DNA of 64,000 nucleotides, taken from contig CAWINY010000007.1 of the NCBI GenBank assembly GCA_963837635.1, positions 806,001 through 870,000 of the forward strand, given 5' to 3'. The notes beneath the pieces were generated by a model. It ran no database searches, was not told where the DNA came from, and worked only from the letters and a program-made list of their open reading frames with translations. Below, piece after piece: positions 42,828 to 51,005 of the stretch; within the stretch, counting starts at the first letter, position 1, and each line of letters starts with the position of its first letter. Source of the DNA: CAWINY01 sp963837635. Its GTDB lineage: Bacteria; Acidobacteriota; Terriglobia; Terriglobales; Acidobacteriaceae. The position numbers and the translations under genes are program-made.

Positions 42828-43259
42828 ATGGATTCGCTACGGCCCAAGCAGGCACGCCCGGCCAGCGGGCGGCCTGACCGTGATGAGGTGTTGCCCCAGT
42901 TGAGCGCGAATCCCAACTTGCCCGTGTCCGCACCCGCACGCCCCGCCGAAGGTCGTTTGCGGGGGGAAGAAGTCGTACCCACGATCTCCGAAACATCCAG
43001 AAGAGAGTCCGGCACGCCGCTCTGGGTGCGGCGATTATCGCTGGTCATTTTCGTGACCTTCTGCGTGGAGTTGGGCTTGTTGCTCGCGATCCTGCCCTGG
43101 ACCCGTATATGGAGCGAAAACGGGCTACTGCTCGATCATCCGACGATCCGGGAATTCCTTCAGCATAATTTCTTGCGCGGCGCGGTCAGCGGTCTCGGCC
43201 TGGTAGACACCTGGCTCGGAATCTGGGAAGCGGTGCGCTACAAGGAAGTCAGGGCCTAG
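42828..43259 (+). CDS. Hypothetical membrane protein
   Basis: Seen: 143 aa, starting 9 bp after the TPR gene, so probably in the same operon. A basic, Pro-rich N-terminal 65 residues are followed by one clear hydrophobic helix (LVIFVTFCVELGLLLAILPW) and a second, weaker one. The C-terminal half has HPTIREFLQHNFLRGAVSGL. I do not recognise a family. A membrane tether for the TPR protein is one possible role, based only on position. Confidence 0.7.
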   Translation: MDSLRPKQARPASGRPDRDEVLPQLSANPNLPVSAPARPAEGRLRGEEVVPTISETSRRESGTPLWVRRLSLVIFVTFCVELGLLLAILPWTRIWSENGLLLDHPTIREFLQHNFLRGAVSGLGLVDTWLGIWEAVRYKEVRA

Positions 43260-43344
43260 CGTAGTGCGGCACAACCAAGCGCATATAGGACAGTGCCACC
43301 CCGAAACGCCCGTCAGACGTCTTCCCCACGCCTGAGAGTTGTGT

Positions 43345-43369
43345 CCCACGTTTGCTTGGCAGATGTGGG
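43345..43369. repeat. CCCACATCTGCC-type palindrome, intergenic copy
   Basis: Seen: CCCACGTTTGC and GGCAGATGTGGG face each other across a 2-nt loop, an imperfect version of the copy at 52553-52583. Confidence 0.6.
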
Positions 43370-43443
43370 TGGGCGCCACCGCCCTTAGCAACCCTGTTCC
43401 CAACGCCAAGCGTCCTGTATGCTGATCGAGTTGCAAAAACGCC

Positions 43444-44328
43444 ATGGATTTCTTCAACACAGTGGAACGATCTCCCCTCGCCTACGAAAACAAGAAGTTT
43501 CTCAATAGCCCGGACGGCCGCATTCTGCGGGTCATGGCCGAGTACCAGGAGCCGCTGGCGCGATTTCGCCGGGAAGGCGTGCAGGACACCGTGGTCTTCT
43601 TCGGTTCCGCGCGCTTTAAGAGTCAGTCCTCGGCGGAAGAGCACTTGTTGCTGTTGGAAAAGTCCGGCTCCGCGATGCCGGCCCCGCCCGAAGAGCAAAA
43701 CCGCCTGAAGCTAGCCAAAGCGCACGTGAACATGGCCCGCTACTACGAAGACGCGCGCCGGCTCGCCCACATGCTGACCGAGTGGACCATGACCATACCG
43801 TCCAAGCGCTTTCGTTTTGTGGTAACCACGGGAGGCGGACCGGGGATCATGGAAGCCGCCAATCGCGGCGCCCGCGAGGCGGGTGGAAAGACGATCGGCC
43901 TGAATATCGCCTTGCCTTACGAGCAGATGCCCAACTCGTACATCTCACCCGAACTGAATTTCGAGTTCCACTACTTCTTCATGCGCAAGCTCTGGTTTGC
44001 GTATCTGGCGAAGGCGCTGATCGTGTTCCCGGGCGGCTTTGGAACCTTCGACGAGCTGTTCGAGATCCTCACCCTGATTCAGACCGAGAAACTGGCCAAG
44101 AAGATCGTCGTCGTCATCTATGGACGGGAGTACTGGACCAAGGTGGTGAACTTTGAGGCCCTGGTGGACGCTGCCGTGATCTCCCCCGGCGACTCCAACC
44201 TGTTTCAGTTCGCCGACACACCCGAGGAGGCATTCGAGTTCCTGCGTGATGGCCTGACCGAATACCACCTGCAACAGCCGCCCCCGGGCAAAGTACCCAA
44301 GGCGCCGGAGATTGCCAAGACCAGGTAG
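43444..44328 (+). CDS. LOG-family protein (lysine-decarboxylase-like fold)
   Basis: Seen: 294 aa. The family motifs are TTGGGPGIMEAANRGA and FPGGFGTFDELFEILTLIQT (the PGGxGTxxE motif). Known: LOG proteins cleave nucleoside 5'-monophosphates (cytokinin riboside 5'-monophosphate phosphoribohydrolase, PpnN-like) to a base and ribose 5-phosphate. The extra N-terminal ~110 residues (with RLKLAKAHVNMARYYEDARR) exceed the compact LOG size and match the longer bacterial TIGR00730-related group. ATG 43444 has no strong ribosome site. It stands alone between a hypothetical gene and a repeat element. Confidence 0.88.
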   Translation: MDFFNTVERSPLAYENKKFLNSPDGRILRVMAEYQEPLARFRREGVQDTVVFFGSARFKSQSSAEEHLLLLEKSGSAMPAPPEEQNRLKLAKAHVNMARYYEDARRLAHMLTEWTMTIPSKRFRFVVTTGGGPGIMEAANRGAREAGGKTIGLNIALPYEQMPNSYISPELNFEFHYFFMRKLWFAYLAKALIVFPGGFGTFDELFEILTLIQTEKLAKKIVVVIYGREYWTKVVNFEALVDAAVISPGDSNLFQFADTPEEAFEFLRDGLTEYHLQQPPPGKVPKAPEIAKTR

Positions 44329-44361
44329 ACTCAGAATTTATCTCACACATCGATGCGGGAC

Positions 44362-44513
44362 GTATCAGGGCACGACTTCAGTCGTGCCGCACAGGGGCTG
44401 GAAATCGGGGCGGGGCTTTAGCTCCTTCTGCTGCCAATCATAATCAGGCAGGGGCTAAAGCCCGAGTAACTTGACGCACCCTTACAGCACGACTAAAGTC
44501 GCGCCCTGATACA
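44362..44513. repeat. MITE-like palindromic element, 152 bp
   Basis: Seen: the ends read GTATCAGGGCACGACTTCAG and, as reverse complement, GTATCAGGGCGCGACTTTAG: terminal inverted repeats. Inside, GGGGCTTTAGCTCC faces GGGGCTAAAGCCC. No coding content. It lies between two plus-strand genes. Confidence 0.8.
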
Positions 44514-44557
44514 AACCGATTTGTAAGATAGCCTCTCCGTACTCATGAGAACCGCTC

Positions 44558-45571
44558 ATGCGCCGTTCTGACATCGTCTTCTTATTCACGCTGCTAATCG
44601 CTTTATACATCGCGTGGCTCGCCCATGACGTGCTGCTGCTGGTGTATGTCAGCGTGCTGTTCGCGGTGGTAATCGGGCCAGCGATTCAGGCGGTGCAGCG
44701 GATTCACCTGGGGAGCTGGCGCCCGGGGCGCGGGCTGGCCATCCTGACGATCCTTTTCACCGGTGCCGCGCTGCTTGCCCTGTTCTTCATTTTCGCGCTG
44801 CCGCCGGTCTTTCGCGACCTGGAGGCGTTCGCGGTGGACTGGCCCCGACGGGCCGCTGAACTCGCGGAGCGAACCAAGCATATCCCCTTCGCCAGCCGAT
44901 TTGATCCCGCCAGCCTGCAGGCACAGATTGCTGGAGCGGTGGGCGATGTGGTCGGTCTATTTAAGGACGTCGCGGGTGGCGTGTTCTGGTTCTTCAGTTG
45001 GCTGATCCTGACTGCCTATTTCATCCTCGACGGCGAGCGCGCCTTCCACTGGGCGATGTCGCTGTTGCCGCCGCGCCATCGTTCCCATCTCGAACCCACC
45101 CTGCTCCGTGCGGATGAGCGCATGCGTCACTGGCTGGTGGGGCAGTTTGCCCTGATGAGCATCCTCGGGTGCGCCAGCGCGCTCGCCTTCTGGCTGCTGC
45201 ATGTGCGCTATTTCTATGCGTTGGCGGTGTTTGCCGGGCTGGCCAATATCGTGCCCATCGTCGGCCCGCTGACCTCGTTCCTGCTGGCCGCCACGGTGGC
45301 CGCCGTCGATTCCTGGACCAAGCTGCTGGGGGTGGCAATCTTCTATCTCATCTATACCCAGCTTGAGAACGCCTTCCTCACGCCGCGTATCATGCGGGCT
45401 TCGGTCAATCTGCCGCCACTGGCGGTGATCATCGCCCTGAGCCTCGGCGGCGCACTGGAAGGCGTTCTGGGCGCGTTGGTGGCGGTGCCGACCGCAGCCG
45501 TAGTGGCCGTATTCCTGGATGAGTACCTGGTCAAGCCAAACGAATCGGCCGCAACCGCGACCCAACACTGA
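44558..45571 (+). CDS. AI-2E family (PerM-like) membrane transporter
   Basis: Seen: 337 aa with about seven to eight hydrophobic helices in the PerM/AI-2E order: paired N-terminal helices (ALYIAWLAHDVLLLVYVSVL), a large extracytoplasmic loop, the helix set ANIVPIVGPLTSFLLAAT, then YTQLENAFLTPRIMR and VIIALSLGGALEGVLGALVA. Known: the family includes putative AI-2 exporters and Na+/H+ antiporters; substrate is not predictable. No partner genes adjoin. Confidence 0.9.
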   Translation: MRRSDIVFLFTLLIALYIAWLAHDVLLLVYVSVLFAVVIGPAIQAVQRIHLGSWRPGRGLAILTILFTGAALLALFFIFALPPVFRDLEAFAVDWPRRAAELAERTKHIPFASRFDPASLQAQIAGAVGDVVGLFKDVAGGVFWFFSWLILTAYFILDGERAFHWAMSLLPPRHRSHLEPTLLRADERMRHWLVGQFALMSILGCASALAFWLLHVRYFYALAVFAGLANIVPIVGPLTSFLLAATVAAVDSWTKLLGVAIFYLIYTQLENAFLTPRIMRASVNLPPLAVIIALSLGGALEGVLGALVAVPTAAVVAVFLDEYLVKPNESAATATQH

Positions 45572-45638
45572 CGTAGTCACTATCAGTTTCAACAAGCTTT
45601 CGAGTCATTCGATAAATCAATACAAAGGCAGCGGAGAC

Positions 45639-46070
45639 ATGTTCGAGCCAATCGTCATTCGCGCGAGAAAACAACCTTATGTTGGATTCGGAATTATCCT
45701 GGGCTCAATAATCGCCTTATCAATCTATGTAGCAGTTCACATCGGAAAAACGAGCGCTCTTGAGGGCGGCGGTGCAATGAGTTTTCTGCTTCTTCTGATT
45801 TACTACTATCTGAGCACCTTAAGGCTCGAGCTTTCCGATAGCACGATAACTTACAAAGAGTTGTGGCGAACGAAAGAGATTCCGATACTCGCAGTGGGAT
45901 CCCTCGAACGCGGTCAAAACTTATTCGGAGCGCATGGAAGCTGGATCATTCATCTCAGGGACAACACAGGCCCCATAATGATTAATGTTGCAAATTTTCG
46001 CAGTAGTGACTTGAATAGATTCACCGCGACCCTCTTGAAGGAGAACCCGACGATAAAGGCGTCAGTGTAA
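45639..46070 (+). CDS. Hypothetical membrane protein with PH-like domain
   Basis: Seen: 143 aa from ATG 45639 with GGAG upstream; the open frame extends to 45519 but only into the end of the transporter gene. Two hydrophobic helices (about 17-36 and 48-62) are followed by a beta-rich C-terminus (ELSDSTITYKELWRTKEIPI; GSWIIHLRDNTGPIMINVAN), like small membrane proteins with a bacterial PH-type domain. The codon use looks more AT-rich than that of its neighbours, which hints at recent transfer. No function assigned. Confidence 0.6.
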   Translation: MFEPIVIRARKQPYVGFGIILGSIIALSIYVAVHIGKTSALEGGGAMSFLLLLIYYYLSTLRLELSDSTITYKELWRTKEIPILAVGSLERGQNLFGAHGSWIIHLRDNTGPIMINVANFRSSDLNRFTATLLKENPTIKASV

Positions 46071-46404
46071 TTCGGCCGATTACAGCGCCGCCGGGTGAGA
46101 CGCCTCTGAACCCTCCTCACAATTTTCCGGCAGGCTCCAGCCCAAATTCCTTTAAAATGCTGCTGAGGGTGTTCACCTCTCCACGGGAAATTGGATCCGG
46201 CGGCTAAGGCCCAGACGAGCGCGCAGCGTTGGTCATGGGGTCTCAAGCCGTCGCACATCCCCCAGCGGCATTCTGCGCCTGCTGCGGTCCCATAGAGTGC
46301 GCCCAGTGTAATCATAGATTGATGTCGGCATTTCTTGGCGCGACCGGCGCAGGCGCAGCCTTGCTCAATGCCGAACTTCTCAAGGCCTAGGGGTACATCG
46401 GCTC
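46071..46404. other. Intergenic region before aspartate kinase
   Basis: About 330 bp. On the minus strand around 46120-46180 the frame VNTLSSILKEFGLEPAGKL reads like the tail of a small DNA-binding or antitoxin protein, but there is no start or frame support. No terminator or riboswitch pattern is clear; in particular I see no lysine-riboswitch-like fold. Confidence 0.4.
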
Positions 46405-47781
46405 ATGATCGTCATGAAATTTGGCGGCACCTCGGTGCAGGATACCGCCGCCATCGACCGCACCGCCTGCATCGTTCGCGAACGCCTGCCACAGAAACCG
46501 CTGGTCGTAGTCAGCGCCATGGCCAAGATCACCGACCAGTTAATAGCCATGGGCAAGGCAGCTAGCGCCGGCGACCGCGCCACCGCCCTGCAGCTCTCGA
46601 ACGGCATTCGCCAGCGCCACTACAGCACGGCGACCGAACTGCTCGGCGCCAACAACACCGATACGCACGACGAACTGGAAGCTATGTTCGACGCGCTCGA
46701 CGACTTGCTCCGCGGCATCGCTATTTTGGGCGAGCTCTCGCCGCGCAGCAGCGACCACGTAGTCGGCTATGGCGAGCGGCTCTCCAGCAAGATGATCGCC
46801 GCCGCTTTTCGCTCACGTGGCATGAACGCCGAGCACGTCGATTCGCGCGAGGTCCTCGTCACCGACGCCACCTACACGCGGGCCGTCCCGCAATTCAAGG
46901 ACACCCACGACCGCCTGGCCGCCGTGGTCAAGCCGCTGATGGATCGCGAAATTGTGCCGGTAATGGGCGGGTTCATTGGCTCGACCCGCGCCAACGTGCC
47001 CACCACCATCGGCCGCGGCGGCTCGGATTTTTCCGCCGCCATCTTCGGCGCCGGGCTCGATGCCGAGCGCATCGAGATCTGGACCGATGTGGATGGGATG
47101 AAGACCACCGATCCGCGCCTGTGCCCCGATGCCAAACGCATCAAGGTGATCAGCTTCGAGGAGGCCGCCGAACTGGCCTTCTTCGGCGCTAAGGTGCTGC
47201 ATCCGGCGACCATGTTGCCCGCCATGGAGAAGAACATCCCGGTCTACGTGCTGAATTCGCACAATCCGAAGAACGAGGGCACGCGCATCCAGTCCAGTAC
47301 GGTTCCCTGCAAGAACTCTTTCAAGGCCATCGCCGCCAAAAAGGGCGTCACGATCGTCGATTTAGTGGCGACACGCATGCTCGGCGCGCACGGCTTCCTG
47401 CGCTCTGTCTTCGAAGTCTTCGATCGCCACCACGCCCCGGTGGACGTGGTCTCGACCTCCGAGGTCAGCGTCTCGGTTACGGTCGATTCGAAAGAGGCCA
47501 TTGCCGCCGTAGCCGCCGACCTGCAAGACCTCGCCGACGTGAAGTACGAGGGCCGCAAGGCAATCGTCTGCTTGGTGGGCGATAACATCCGCGGGACTCC
47601 GGGTATCGCCGCCAAGGTTTTCGGCGCGCTGGGTGACATCAATGTGCGCATGATTTCCCAGGGGGCCTCCGAGATCAACATCACGTTCGTGATCGAGGAA
47701 GACCAGGTGCCGGAAGCGGTCCGCCGTCTCCACGCCGAGTTCTTTAGCGAGATTGATCTCGAAGTGTTCGCCGCGAGTTAG
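46405..47781 (+). CDS. lysC: Aspartate kinase
   Basis: Seen: 458 aa, monofunctional. KFGGTSVQD at the start, RGGSDFSAAIFGAGLDAERI and IWTDVDGMKTTDP in the kinase domain, then two ACT domains (about 310-455: ALGDINVRMISQGASEINIT). Role: phosphorylates aspartate, first step toward lysine, threonine, methionine and meso-diaminopimelate. The ACT pair implies feedback control by an end product. Length fits the non-fused class. No homoserine dehydrogenase is attached. Confidence 0.95.
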   Translation: MIVMKFGGTSVQDTAAIDRTACIVRERLPQKPLVVVSAMAKITDQLIAMGKAASAGDRATALQLSNGIRQRHYSTATELLGANNTDTHDELEAMFDALDDLLRGIAILGELSPRSSDHVVGYGERLSSKMIAAAFRSRGMNAEHVDSREVLVTDATYTRAVPQFKDTHDRLAAVVKPLMDREIVPVMGGFIGSTRANVPTTIGRGGSDFSAAIFGAGLDAERIEIWTDVDGMKTTDPRLCPDAKRIKVISFEEAAELAFFGAKVLHPATMLPAMEKNIPVYVLNSHNPKNEGTRIQSSTVPCKNSFKAIAAKKGVTIVDLVATRMLGAHGFLRSVFEVFDRHHAPVDVVSTSEVSVSVTVDSKEAIAAVAADLQDLADVKYEGRKAIVCLVGDNIRGTPGIAAKVFGALGDINVRMISQGASEINITFVIEEDQVPEAVRRLHAEFFSEIDLEVFAAS

Positions 47782-47783
47782 AC

Positions 47784-47815
47784 AGCAGGTAACAGGTATC
47801 AGGTAGCAGGGTTCC
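47784..47815. repeat. Half heptad array, GGTANCA type, after lysC
   Basis: Seen: units AGGTAAC, AGGTATC, AGGTAGC after the lysC stop, the same unit as at 23850 and 61273, but without an opposing arm nearby. Confidence 0.65.
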
Positions 47816-48014
47816 TCAGTAGCGGCGCACTATAGCAAAACCAGAGTGGTGCAGCCTGGAGCTTTGAAAGGGCACGCCTTCAGGTGCGAAAGGCTCACCA
47901 CGGATCTCGCGGATCATGCACTGATTAACGCGGATTCTTTTGGTTTTAGCAGCGCAAATCCATTCCCGATCCGTGTGATCCGCGGTAGGCCTCTTCCTCC
48001 GGCAGCCTAAGATC

Positions 48015-48103
48015 CAGCCCCGAAGGGGCGGCAGACAATAGCCCAGGGCGTAAGCCCTGGGTGAGCACACAAATTGTGACCCGAGTCCCGTAGGGACGAC
48101 ACA
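48015..48103. repeat. Compound palindromic repeat, copy 2
   Basis: Seen: AGCCCCGAAGGGGC, GCCCAGGGCGTAAGCCCTGG, CACAAATTGTG and GAGTCCCGTAGGGAC in this order, the reverse-complement order of the copy at 36311-36399. It fills the lysC-rpe gap. Confidence 0.8.
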
Positions 48104-48132
48104 TATAGGTCTCAAGCAGACGCCGGGCTCAT

Positions 48133-48197
48133 GATAGCCGGTAGCCGAAAAGCGAATGGCTGATGGCTGACGCCATGGCTGATGGCCAATAGCTAGT
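48133..48197. repeat. Heptad-like array, GATGGCT type
   Basis: Seen: units GATAGCC, GGTAGCC, GAATGGC, TGATGGC, TGACGCC, then ATGGCTG, ATGGCCA. The orientation of the second part is unclear; it sits just before rpe. Confidence 0.55.
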
Positions 48198-48224
48198 GTA
48201 GAATCCACAACATAGGACAAACCC

Positions 48225-48899
48225 TTGATCGAGCTGGCGCCTTCGATTTTATCCGCGGATTTCGCCCATTTGGCGGAGCAGGTCCATGCCGCCGAGCAGG
48301 GCGGCGCGACCCTGCTGCACGTCGATGTCATGGACGGACACTTCGTCCCCAACCTCACCATCGGACCGCCGGTGGTGGCGTCGTTGCGCAAGGCCACCCG
48401 CCTGCCGCTCGATTGCCATCTGATGATCGAGAACCCGGACCGCTACATTCCGGCTTTTGCCGAGGCCGGCGCGGATTGGATATCCGTCCACCAGGAAGCG
48501 TGCATCCATCTGCACCGGACCCTGGAGTTGATCCGCAGCTTGGGCATGCAAACCGGGGTGGTGATCAATCCCGCGACCCCGGTCCACACCTTGGGCGAAG
48601 TACTCAAGATGGTGGATTTCGTCTTGGTCATGTCAGTGAATCCGGGCTATGGGGGGCAAAAGTTCATTCCCGCATCGCTGGAGAAGATCCGCAAGCTGAT
48701 CACCATGCGCAACGCCCACAGTGCCGGCTTCCGGATTGAGGTGGACGGAGGCATTGCGCTCGACACGGTGGCGCCGGTGGTGCGCGCCGGAGCTGAGGTG
48801 CTGGTCGCCGGAAGCGCCGTCTTCGGGCAGGGCAATCCAGCTGCCAACGCCCGCGAGCTGCTGAAGGTGGCTTCCTCCGCCACGCTGCAGAGCGTGTAG
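48225..48899 (+). CDS. rpe: Ribulose-phosphate 3-epimerase
   Basis: Seen: 224 aa from a TTG start (MIELAPSILSADFAHLAEQV). TIM-barrel metal and catalytic motifs: LHVDVMDGHFVPNLTIGPPV, DCHLMIENPD, LVMSVNPGYGGQKFIP and VDGGIALDTVAP. Role: interconverts ribulose 5-phosphate and xylulose 5-phosphate in the pentose phosphate pathway. A true TTG start is supported because no other start lies near and the usual first strand begins right there. Confidence 0.95.
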   Translation: MIELAPSILSADFAHLAEQVHAAEQGGATLLHVDVMDGHFVPNLTIGPPVVASLRKATRLPLDCHLMIENPDRYIPAFAEAGADWISVHQEACIHLHRTLELIRSLGMQTGVVINPATPVHTLGEVLKMVDFVLVMSVNPGYGGQKFIPASLEKIRKLITMRNAHSAGFRIEVDGGIALDTVAPVVRAGAEVLVAGSAVFGQGNPAANARELLKVASSATLQSV

Positions 48900-48901
48900 C
48901 C

Positions 48902-49020
48902 GAATTTGTGATTTTGTAATTTGTAATTTACAAGACCGCGGCCTACTAGGGTGCTCGTCCTAACCCGTAGATGGCCGCACCGAAAATCACAAATCACAAA
49001 TTGCCAATTACAAATACGGC
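48902..49020. repeat. Heptad-array hairpin, ATTTGTA type
   Basis: Seen: left arm (48902-48933) of units ATTTGTG, ATTTTGT, AATTTGT, AATTTAC; right arm (48981-49020) of units AATCACA, AATCACA, AATTGCC, AATTACA, complementary in type. The spacer is GC-rich and contains its own GCGGCC/GGCCGC pair. Confidence 0.8.
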
Positions 49021-49141
49021 TGGCGCAGCGCCGGACAGGGTCTCTCTAGTACACTGATGGTACCACCGTAGGCCAAACCTGCCCAGCAACCGTTGGCAGC
49101 CTGGACTGCGGCAGCCGGTCGAGATTGCCGAGGCTTGTTTC

Positions 49142-50539
49142 ATGTTCCGTCGCTTGTTTTTCGTTACCGTTGCCCTGGCGCTGACGCTTGCGTTGGCCGG
49201 GTGCCACCACAATAAGGTCAAGAATCCGATCGCCAATGTGGACTCCAAGCAGCCCGACAAGGTGCTGTTTGACCGCGCCATGGACGCCATGAAGCACCGC
49301 AAGTACGATGTGGCGCGCCTGAGCCTGCAGACGCTGATCAACACCTATCCGGACTCGGAGTACATTGCGCGCGCCAAGCTGGCCGTGGGCGACTCCTGGT
49401 ACGCGGAAGGCGGCTCGGCCGGACTGACCCAGGCGGAGAGCGAATACAAGGACTTCATCACCTTCTTCCCCAACATGCCCGAGGCGGCTGAGGCGCAGAT
49501 GAAGGTGGCCGATATCCACTATCAGCGAATGGAGAAGCCGGACCGCGACGCCACCCACGCCAAGCGCGCCGAGGAAGAGTACCGGCAGATGATCCTGCAA
49601 TACCCGGACAGCAAGCTGGTTCCGCAGGCCAAGCAGAGGCTGCGCGAGGTGCAGGAGGTGCTCGCCGAGCGCGAGTTTTTCATCGGCCGCTTCTATTACA
49701 TTCGGGAATCCTGGGCAGCGGCCATTGCCCGCCTGCAATCCCTAGCCGACACCTACCCGCTGTATAGCAGCGCAGATGAAGCCCTGTATATGCTCGGCGA
49801 TATTTACGAGCGCCAAATCGCCATGACCCGCGCCAATGCGGGGCTGAAAGAAGACGCGAAGGGCAGGATGATCCAGGACTTCACCAAGAAAGCCGAAGCA
49901 GCCTACGATCGCATCCTCACCCGCTACCCGATCACTCCTCGGGCAGGAGATGCCAAACGGCGCCTTGAGGCGCTCAAGCTGCCCGTCCCCAGCGCAACTC
50001 CGGAAGCGATCGCAGCGAATAAGAAGGAACAGGAAAGCCGCGAGCATACGGGCATGATCAGTCGTGCGCGGCAGAACATGCACAAACGGCCGGACGTTGC
50101 CGAAGCAGCACGCGTGGGTGAGCCCACCATGGTCGATCCGGAGCAGGCGAACGCGGTTCAGATCATGCGCCACACGACCGACATTGCCATGGGCAAGTCC
50201 AGTGGCGCGGATAACCAATCGGTTAGCATCGAGACGGTGGGCACCGGCGCACCACCGGCCAGCGACAAGGTTCCCCGGTCAGACAGCGGCGCGCCGGCGG
50301 CCAATTCCACCGATCCCAATGCCATCCCCGAGCTGACGCCAACATCTTCCGCACCCGCGGGTGGTTCGGCCCCGGCTGCGGGAGACAACGGTAATCCAAC
50401 CCCTGGCGCCAGCGCCACACCAGGACAGGTGAACGACGTTGCCCAAACTCCGGAGCAGGGGACCGGCTCCCAGAGTGACACTTCGTCCTCGTCTAAGAAA
50501 AAGGAAAAGAAGGGATTCCGGAAGATAGTGCCGTTCTAA
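49142..50539 (+). CDS. bamD: Outer-membrane assembly lipoprotein BamD with long C-terminal extension
   Basis: Seen: 465 aa. Lipobox LALAGC (C21). Residues 45-290 hold five TPR-like units in the BamD/YfiO order (MKHRKYDVARLSLQTLINTY; ADIHYQRMEKPDRDAT; IRESWAAAIARLQSLADTYP). From about 300 on the protein is Pro/Ala/Ser/Gly-rich with a basic end (KKKEKKGFRKIVPF). BamD proteins are usually about 240-280 aa, so the last ~170 residues are an addition of unknown role. Function: works with BamA to insert outer-membrane proteins. It confirms a diderm cell. Confidence 0.92.
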   Translation: MFRRLFFVTVALALTLALAGCHHNKVKNPIANVDSKQPDKVLFDRAMDAMKHRKYDVARLSLQTLINTYPDSEYIARAKLAVGDSWYAEGGSAGLTQAESEYKDFITFFPNMPEAAEAQMKVADIHYQRMEKPDRDATHAKRAEEEYRQMILQYPDSKLVPQAKQRLREVQEVLAEREFFIGRFYYIRESWAAAIARLQSLADTYPLYSSADEALYMLGDIYERQIAMTRANAGLKEDAKGRMIQDFTKKAEAAYDRILTRYPITPRAGDAKRRLEALKLPVPSATPEAIAANKKEQESREHTGMISRARQNMHKRPDVAEAARVGEPTMVDPEQANAVQIMRHTTDIAMGKSSGADNQSVSIETVGTGAPPASDKVPRSDSGAPAANSTDPNAIPELTPTSSAPAGGSAPAAGDNGNPTPGASATPGQVNDVAQTPEQGTGSQSDTSSSSKKKEKKGFRKIVPF

Positions 50540-50682
50540 GTGCCACGTAGAACTGCCCCACGATGAACGCGGCCCTGAGCCCTCTTCTGCTCGGGGCTTT
50601 GCCGGCGGATCCTAGCAACGTAGTGGCGATATTTCGTTAGCCCAACGGTTCAGCGCTGGGTATCGGCAAGAATAATGCCGAA

Positions 50683-50840
50683 GAGTCCCGTAGGGACGGC
50701 ACTTACCTTAGGAAACGCCCCTTGGCCCTTATTTCCCCTCTCCTCACGGGCCGCCCCTAACGGGGCTCGGATTTTTCCCACGCCGCTTTCCCAGCACGAC
50801 GCGGCCCCTCCGGGGCTCGCTTGTGCTGGGCTATTTCTTT
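50683..50840. repeat. Compound palindromic repeat, copy 3 (degenerate)
   Basis: Seen: GAGTCCCGTAGGGACGGCAC at the left, then GCCCCTAACGGGGC, and GGCCCCTCCGGGGC with TGTGCTGGGCTATTTCTTTC at the right. It shares single hairpins with copies 1 and 2 but has extra sequence between them. Confidence 0.7.
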
Positions 50841-51005
50841 CCGTCCGCTGCAGCGAACGAAAAGGCCATGCTGCTTTTGCCACTACGCACGGATGCCCTG
50901 CCCACTGCCCACTGATGGACCAATGGCTTACCGTAACTTGCAACATCTGACTTGAAGCCGGAGACTCTGGGGAGTAGCTTTCTCTCCATCTGAGGGTCGC
51001 GTCCT

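Noticed and set aside
46120..46180. Minus-strand fragment VNTLSSILKEFGLEPAGKL as an antitoxin gene
   Set aside because: Too short, no start codon context and no partner gene.
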